Part shown: positions 60,413-64,000 of the stretch, one piece after another | Layout: every line of letters starts with the position of its first letter | How positions within the stretch are numbered: the first letter of the stretch is position 1 | Assembly: GCF_900113695.1 (NCBI RefSeq) | Contig: NZ_FOQH01000004.1 | Coordinates: 62,001-126,000 of the forward strand | Reading direction: 5' to 3' | Length of the DNA stretch: 64,000 nucleotides | Origin: Albimonas pacifica | Lineage (GTDB): Bacteria > Pseudomonadota > Alphaproteobacteria > Rhodobacterales > Rhodobacteraceae | The notes under the pieces: model-generated | Seen by the model: only the letters and a program-made list of their open reading frames with translations | Database searches by the model: none | Told to the model about the DNA's origin: nothing | Program-made: the position numbers and the translations under genes

Positions 60413-61372
60413 ATGTCCATTGCAACCCGCGCCGCCGGCGCGCTCGTGACGCTTGGCCTGTCGCTGGGCGTCCTCGCCGCCCCCGCCTTCGCCCAGGACT
60501 GCGAGCCCTCGCAGTGGGGCGCCGACGACGAGATCGGCTCGGCCAACCTGGTGACGGAAGAGCGGGTGAAGCTGGCCGCCGAGCTGATCAAGCAGGGCAA
60601 GACCCGGCCGCTGGGCATCGTCATCGACGCGAACACCCCCGCCTACCCGCCCCGCGGCGTCAGCCTGCAGGTCGTGCAGCCCAACCACACCGGCGGCAAG
60701 CCGATCGACCTGGGCTATGCGGCGGTGGCCAACGACGACCTTGCGCAGCTGTGGTTCGGCGTCGGCTCGCAGCTCGACGGGCTGGGGCATTTCGGCGTCG
60801 GCGGCACCTTCTACAACTGCAACGACTGGGCCGACTTCGCCCCGATCACCGGCCTGACCAAGATGGGCACCCACAACGTGCCGCCGCTGGTCGGGCGCGC
60901 GGTGATCATCGACATGGCCGCCCATGCCGGGGTCGAGTTCCTGGAGGGCGGCCACGCCATCCCGCTTTCGGACGTGCAGGAGGCGATCGAGCAGCAGAAC
61001 GTCGAGATCCGCGAGGGCGACATCGTCATCTTCCACACCGGCTGGACCGAAGCGAAGCTGGAGAGCGCCCCGCAGGAGTGGGGCTCGACCGAGCCGGGGA
61101 TCCTGCCCGACGTGGCCGAGTTCCTGGCCGAGCGGAACGTGATGGCCGTCGGCGCCGACACCTGGGGCCTGGACGTGGTGCCCGCGCCCGAGGGCGGCAA
61201 GCTGTTCTTCGCCCACGCGGTGCTGCTGAAGGACAACGGGATCTACATCCTCGAGACGATGAACGTCGGGCCGGTGCTGGACGACGGGGTGAACGAGTTC
61301 ATGTTCGTCCTCGGCCAGGCCCGCGTCCGCGGCGCCGTGCAGATGATCATCAACCCGGTCGCGCTCTACTGA
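60413..61372 (+). CDS. secreted cyclase-family protein, paralogue 2
   Basis: 319 residues, the same length as the gene before it and clearly its duplicate: DEIGSANLVTEERVKLAAEL, GVSLQVVQPNHTGGKP, GVGSQLDGLGHFGVGG, LTKMGTHNVPPLVGRAVIID, NVMAVGADTWGLDVVP and the identical ending VQMIINPVALY. Signal peptide GLSLGVLAAPAFA-Q. It has the same reduced metal motif. GGGAGGAAA lies six bases before the ATG. It has its own 256-bp upstream spacer and a following hairpin, so the two can be expressed separately. Confidence 0.88.
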   Translation: MSIATRAAGALVTLGLSLGVLAAPAFAQDCEPSQWGADDEIGSANLVTEERVKLAAELIKQGKTRPLGIVIDANTPAYPPRGVSLQVVQPNHTGGKPIDLGYAAVANDDLAQLWFGVGSQLDGLGHFGVGGTFYNCNDWADFAPITGLTKMGTHNVPPLVGRAVIIDMAAHAGVEFLEGGHAIPLSDVQEAIEQQNVEIREGDIVIFHTGWTEAKLESAPQEWGSTEPGILPDVAEFLAERNVMAVGADTWGLDVVPAPEGGKLFFAHAVLLKDNGIYILETMNVGPVLDDGVNEFMFVLGQARVRGAVQMIINPVALY

Positions 61373-61422
61373 GCCCGCGACGCGCCTGACGGGGCGCCTC
61401 GGCGCCCCCGCCGAGCAAAGCG

Positions 61423-61447
61423 ACGGACGGCCCCCGCGGCCGTCCGT
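61423..61447 (+). terminator. hairpin after cyclase paralogue 2
   Basis: ACGGACGGCC (61423-61432) and GGCCGTCCGT (61438-61447) with a 5-base loop; weak T content after. Confidence 0.6.
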
Positions 61448-61500
61448 TCTGCGTTCGGGGCCGGTCTCGGCGCGGTCTGCGCGCCACGCTCGAGGCCCGC

Positions 61501-61571
61501 TCCGGCCCCTCTCCGGCCCCTCTCCGGCCCCTCTCCGGCCCCTCTCCGGCCCCTCTCCGGCCCCTCTCCGG
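61501..61571. repeat. 11-bp tandem repeat TCCGGCCCCTC, 6.5 copies
   Basis: Perfect copies from 61501 with period 11, ending TCCGG at 61571, in the 269-bp gap before the GNAT gene. Non-coding. Confidence 0.9.
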
Positions 61572-61641
61572 AACGTGACGCCAGGGCGCGCGCCGCGGGC
61601 GCTACAAACCGCGGCCCCGCCCGAACGCCCGGACCCTGCCG

Positions 61642-62148
61642 ATGCCCGCCGCCCCCCGGATCGCCTTCCGCCGCCTGCCCGAGGTCGCGCCCGCCGCGAT
61701 CCTCGCCCAGATGTCCGACCCGCGGGTCGCGGCGCACCTGCCGCTCGCCCCCGCCGCCTGGGACCTCGCCGCCGTCGAGGCGCTGGTCGCCGCGAAGGAG
61801 GCCTGCTGGGCCCGCGACGGCCTCGGCCACTGGGCGATCCTGGCGGACGGGGTCTATGTCGGCTGGGGCGGCTTCCAGAAGGAGGGGGCGGAGTGGGACT
61901 TCGGCCTGGTGCTGACGCCCGAGGCCTTCGGCCTCGGGCTGCGCATCGCGGCGCGCGCGCTGGTGGCGGCCCGCGCCGACCCGCGCATCCCCTTCGTGAC
62001 CTTCCTGCTGCCGCTGTCGCGCCGGCGGCTCGGCGCGCTCGCCCGCCTCGGCGCTCGCCCGCTGGGGGTGGTGGATCACGCCGGCGTGCCGTTCCGAAAG
62101 TTCCGGCTGGAGACGCCGGCGGAGGGGCCGCCCGGAACCGTCGCCTGA
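61642..62148 (+). CDS. GNAT-family N-acetyltransferase
   Basis: 168 residues, RimJ/RimL-like short GNAT: IAFRRLPEVAPAAILAQMSD (first strand-helix), GHWAILADGVYVGWGGFQKE, WDFGLVLTPEAFGLGLRIAA (acetyl-CoA loop region, not a perfect Q/RxxGxG/A) and FVTFLLPLSRRRLGALARLG (C-terminal helix). The substrate is unknown. No clear Shine-Dalgarno sequence is seen. It stands alone behind the tandem repeat. Confidence 0.8.
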   Translation: MPAAPRIAFRRLPEVAPAAILAQMSDPRVAAHLPLAPAAWDLAAVEALVAAKEACWARDGLGHWAILADGVYVGWGGFQKEGAEWDFGLVLTPEAFGLGLRIAARALVAARADPRIPFVTFLLPLSRRRLGALARLGARPLGVVDHAGVPFRKFRLETPAEGPPGTVA

Positions 62149-62215
62149 GCCTTCGCAGGCAGGAGGCCGACGGCCGGCCCCGCCCCCGGGCCCGCGCCCT
62201 CGGCGGGCGGCGCGG

Positions 62216-62239
62216 GGCCCCGGGTCGGGCCCGGGGCGC
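62216..62239. repeat. dispersed palindrome CCCCGGGTC-RRG-CCCGGGG, copy 3
   Basis: GGCCCCGGGTC followed by GGGCCCGGGGCGC; same core as copies at 18710 and 28199, in the convergent spacer before the DUF218 gene. Confidence 0.65.
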
Positions 62240-62272
62240 GCCCCCGACGGGGGGGGGCGCCCGGAGGTTCTC

Positions 62273-62773
62273 TCAGGGTCGCCCGTGGCGCAGTCGGATC
62301 GCGACGGCGCGCGCGGCGTGGAGCGGCAGCGCCGCCGCCTCCTTCGCCCGGTAGATCGCGCCGCGCCGGCCGCCCGGCGCCTCGCAGGGCGCGGCCGCGG
62401 CCGGCATGCCCAGCAGGCGGAACAGCGCCAGGGCGCGGGGCATGTGCACCCGGTCGGTGACCAGGACGACGCGCGAGACGCCCGCGGCCCGCAGGATCGG
62501 GATCGAGAAGCGGGCGTTCTCCAGCGTGTCGCGGGCGCGGTCCTCGACCAGAATCGCCCCCTCCGGCACGCCCCGCGCCGCGAGCGCCCGGCGCATCGCC
62601 TCGGCCTCGGTCGCGGGCCCGCCGGCGGGCGCGCCGCCGGTGACCAGGATCCGGGGCGCGCGGCCGGCGGCGAAGAGGCGGGCCGCGGTCTCGATCCGGC
62701 GGATCAGCGCGGGGCTCGGCCGTCCGCCGGGGCGCAGGGCGGCGCCCAGGACCACCAGGGCCAGGGCGCCCAC
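62273..62773 (-). CDS. YdcF/DUF218-family protein
   Basis: About 166 residues. The ElyC/SanA/YdcF pattern is seen as LALVVLGAALRPGGRPSPAL, PRILVTGGAPAGGPATEAEA, the acidic EDRARDTLENARFSIPIL and VVLVTDRVHMPRALALFRLL. Related proteins affect envelope carrier-lipid or vancomycin phenotypes. The start is a GTG at 62771-62773, eight bases after the nnrU stop, with GAGGGG directly before it. No clear membrane anchor in this short form. Confidence 0.82.
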   Translation of the reverse strand: MGALALVVLGAALRPGGRPSPALIRRIETAARLFAAGRAPRILVTGGAPAGGPATEAEAMRRALAARGVPEGAILVEDRARDTLENARFSIPILRAAGVSRVVLVTDRVHMPRALALFRLLGMPAAAAPCEAPGGRRGAIYRAKEAAALPLHAARAVAIRLRHGRP

Positions 62774-62778
62774 GCCCC

Positions 62779-63345
62779 TCAGCCGCCCGGGAAGGGCGAG
62801 GGGCCGACCAGCCCGTGGATCAGGCCGACGACCACGTAGGCGACCACGGTGATCCCCACCAGGATCAGGTCCTTCTTGCGCGGCGCCGGCGCGGGCTTCA
62901 CCCAGGCGCCGTCGCGGGCGTTGGTCGCGAAGATCGCCACGATCGCCCACACCCCGAGGCTCCCGAACAGCACCACCGAGGCGAGGTCGCCGTTCACCAC
63001 CAGGTGCGAGATCGCCCAGACCAGCACCGCCAGCAGTTGCGGGTGGCGCACGTAGCGCTTCACGTTGCCCTTGGAGTGCGAGGCGCCGAACAGGAACACC
63101 GCGAAGATCATCAGCAGGTCCGTCAGGTGCATCCCCCAGGCCGGCGGGAAGTAGACGTGGGCGATCTCAGCCCCCCGATAGCCGATCACCATCAGCACCA
63201 GCGAGGCCAGGATCGCGAGGGAATAGACGCCCTTGTAGGGCCCCTCCCCCAGCTTCGCGACCAGCGCGTCGCGCGACGGCTTCGCGACCAGGGGGTAGGT
63301 GTGCACGATCCACCACAGGATCAGGCCGAGGATCAGTAGGGTCAT
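62779..63345 (-). CDS. NnrU-family membrane protein
   Basis: 188 residues with about six membrane helices (MTLLILGLILWWIVHTYPLV, LAILASLVLMVIGYRG, LLMIFAVFLFGASHSKGNV). The NnrU/isoprenylcysteine-methyltransferase-like motif YVRHPQLLAVLVWAISHLVV is clear. NnrU is needed for nitric oxide and nitrite respiration in Rhodobacter sphaeroides; many members sit away from nir/nor genes, as here, so a denitrification role cannot be assumed. GAGGGAG precedes the ATG at 63343-63345. It is operonic with the DUF218 gene. Confidence 0.88.
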   Translation of the reverse strand: MTLLILGLILWWIVHTYPLVAKPSRDALVAKLGEGPYKGVYSLAILASLVLMVIGYRGAEIAHVYFPPAWGMHLTDLLMIFAVFLFGASHSKGNVKRYVRHPQLLAVLVWAISHLVVNGDLASVVLFGSLGVWAIVAIFATNARDGAWVKPAPAPRKKDLILVGITVVAYVVVGLIHGLVGPSPFPGG

Positions 63346-63440
63346 GGCTGGCTCCCTCGCGGCCTTGCCGCGGTTGGCTTGGCGCGGCCGGGCCGCAGGT
63401 GGCTGTGGCGGGCCGGGCGGCGGAGGCCGCCTCGGCCGAC

Positions 63441-63560
63441 GGTTTCGGCCGGGCGGCGCAAGCCGCGCCCGGCAGTCGGTTCGGGCCGGGCGGCGCAAGC
63501 CGCGCCCGGCAGTCGGTTCGGGCCGGGCGGCACGCCCGGCGGGCGGTTCGGGCCGGGCGG
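63441..63560. repeat. 37-bp tandem repeat, about three copies
   Basis: Units at 63454-63490 and 63491-63527 are identical over 37 bp (CGGCGCAAGCCGCGCCCGGC then AGTCGGTTCGGGCCGGG); a third at 63528-63557 has lost seven bases, and 63441-63453 is a partial copy. It fills the spacer between livF and nnrU. Confidence 0.85.
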
Positions 63561-63583
63561 CGGGCGCCCGCCCCCGGCAGGCG

Positions 63584-64000
63584 TCAGACGCCCAGCCAGC
63601 GGTCCCGCAGCGCGGGGGTCAGCTGGTCGGGCCGGCCCGTCCAGACGCTGCGCCCCTTCTCCAGGATCACGCAGCGGTCGGCGACGGGCAGCAGCTCCCT
63701 GAGGCTCTTGTCCACCACCAGCAGCGCCTGCCCGGCCTGCTTCAGGGCGTGGACGGCGGCCCAGATCTCGTGGCGGATGACGGGGGCGAGGCCCTCGGTC
63801 GCCTCGTCCAGGATCAGCAGGCGGGGGTTGGTCATCAGCGCCCGGCCGATGGCGAGCATCTGCTGCTCGCCCCCCGAGAGCGTGCGCGCCGACTGGCGCC
63901 GCCGCTCGGCGAGCCGCGGGAACAGCGTCTCGACCCGCGCCCGGTCCCAGGGGCCGGGGCGGGCGGTGGCGGTCAGGTTCTCCTCGACCGAGAGGTTGGG
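63584..64000 (-). CDS. livF: branched-chain amino acid ABC transporter ATPase LivF (partial, 5' end outside window)
   Basis: The last 138 codons are inside the window, open to base 64000. Seen are NLSVEENLTATA, the ABC signature TLSGGEQQMLAIGRALM, Walker B LLILDEATEGLAPVI, the H-loop region replaced by LLVVDKSLRELLPVADRCVI (Lys where His is usual, as in many LivF-like proteins) and the end LTPALRDRWLGV. It energises a Liv-type importer together with LivG, LivH, LivM and a binding protein, presumably beyond the window edge. Confidence 0.9.
   Translation of the reverse strand, partial: PNLSVEENLTATARPGPWDRARVETLFPRLAERRRQSARTLSGGEQQMLAIGRALMTNPRLLILDEATEGLAPVIRHEIWAAVHALKQAGQALLVVDKSLRELLPVADRCVILEKGRSVWTGRPDQLTPALRDRWLGV

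Noticed and set aside
63441..63560. Possible CRISPR array
   Set aside because: The 37-bp units are directly adjacent without unique spacers, and no cas gene is present.

Overview
The window is a very GC-rich chromosomal segment that reads as an alphaproteobacterium of the Rhodobacterales/Paracoccaceae type. Supporting signs are a petP-petR-like regulator pair divergent from ilvE, an aa3-oxidase subunit IV microprotein, a COQ9-family ubiquinone protein, an ethylmalonyl-CoA-pathway mch gene beside sdhCDAB, a complete pstSCAB-phoU-phoB block, a single-chain indolepyruvate oxidoreductase and a NnrU-family membrane protein. The genus cannot be fixed from the sequence alone. I see no prophage, insertion sequence, CRISPR array, rRNA or plasmid-type origin; the only RNA gene found is a tRNA-Gly(GCC).

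Layout. 1-18 kb is mostly housekeeping: purK (5' end outside the window), a LysR regulator, COQ9, rpsU (S21), an M48 lipoprotein protease, an amidase, the oxidase microprotein, an MBL hydrolase coupled to an acyl-CoA dehydrogenase, a YkgJ-type cysteine-cluster protein, a membrane M48 protease, the divergent ohrR/ohr peroxide pair, rsfS-rlmH, a DUF3108 protein, ilvE, petP and petR. 19-23 kb and 33-37.4 kb are two exopolysaccharide modules of the same design: an ExoY-type sugar-phosphate transferase diverges from a Wza-type export protein. The first adds a glycosyltransferase; the second adds an outer-membrane barrel and rfbA. Between them lie an SseB-domain protein, a lipase-like hydrolase, a UDG-family protein, a DAO-type oxidase with a MOSC protein, a quinone oxidoreductase, queF, folD and the tRNA.

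37.6-45.2 kb holds ccmAB and, on the other strand, the phosphate block pstS-pstC-pstA-pstB-phoU-phoB with a Pho-box-like inverted repeat upstream of pstS. 45.4-49 kb is the large indolepyruvate oxidoreductase. 49.7-55 kb is the succinate dehydrogenase operon sdhC-sdhD-sdhA-[methyltransferase-glycosyltransferase]-sdhB, interrupted by two surface-glycan-type genes. 55-64 kb contains an outer-membrane protein, mch, an LpxR-like protein, two tandem secreted cyclase paralogues, a GNAT, a DUF218 protein, NnrU and the 3' part of livF.

The most interesting non-coding signals are a 37-nt sequence found at the same distance after the stop codons of petR and phoB, a 163-nt near-perfect palindrome at 57.5 kb, a paired TGTGATCAC operator-like site upstream of sdhC, a perfect CtrA-type box between the first divergent exopolysaccharide genes, and several dispersed palindromes and tandem repeats. 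No single large undescribed system is obvious. The best candidates for something new are the glycan genes embedded in sdh, the paired secreted cyclases and the shared 3' element of the two response-regulator genes.
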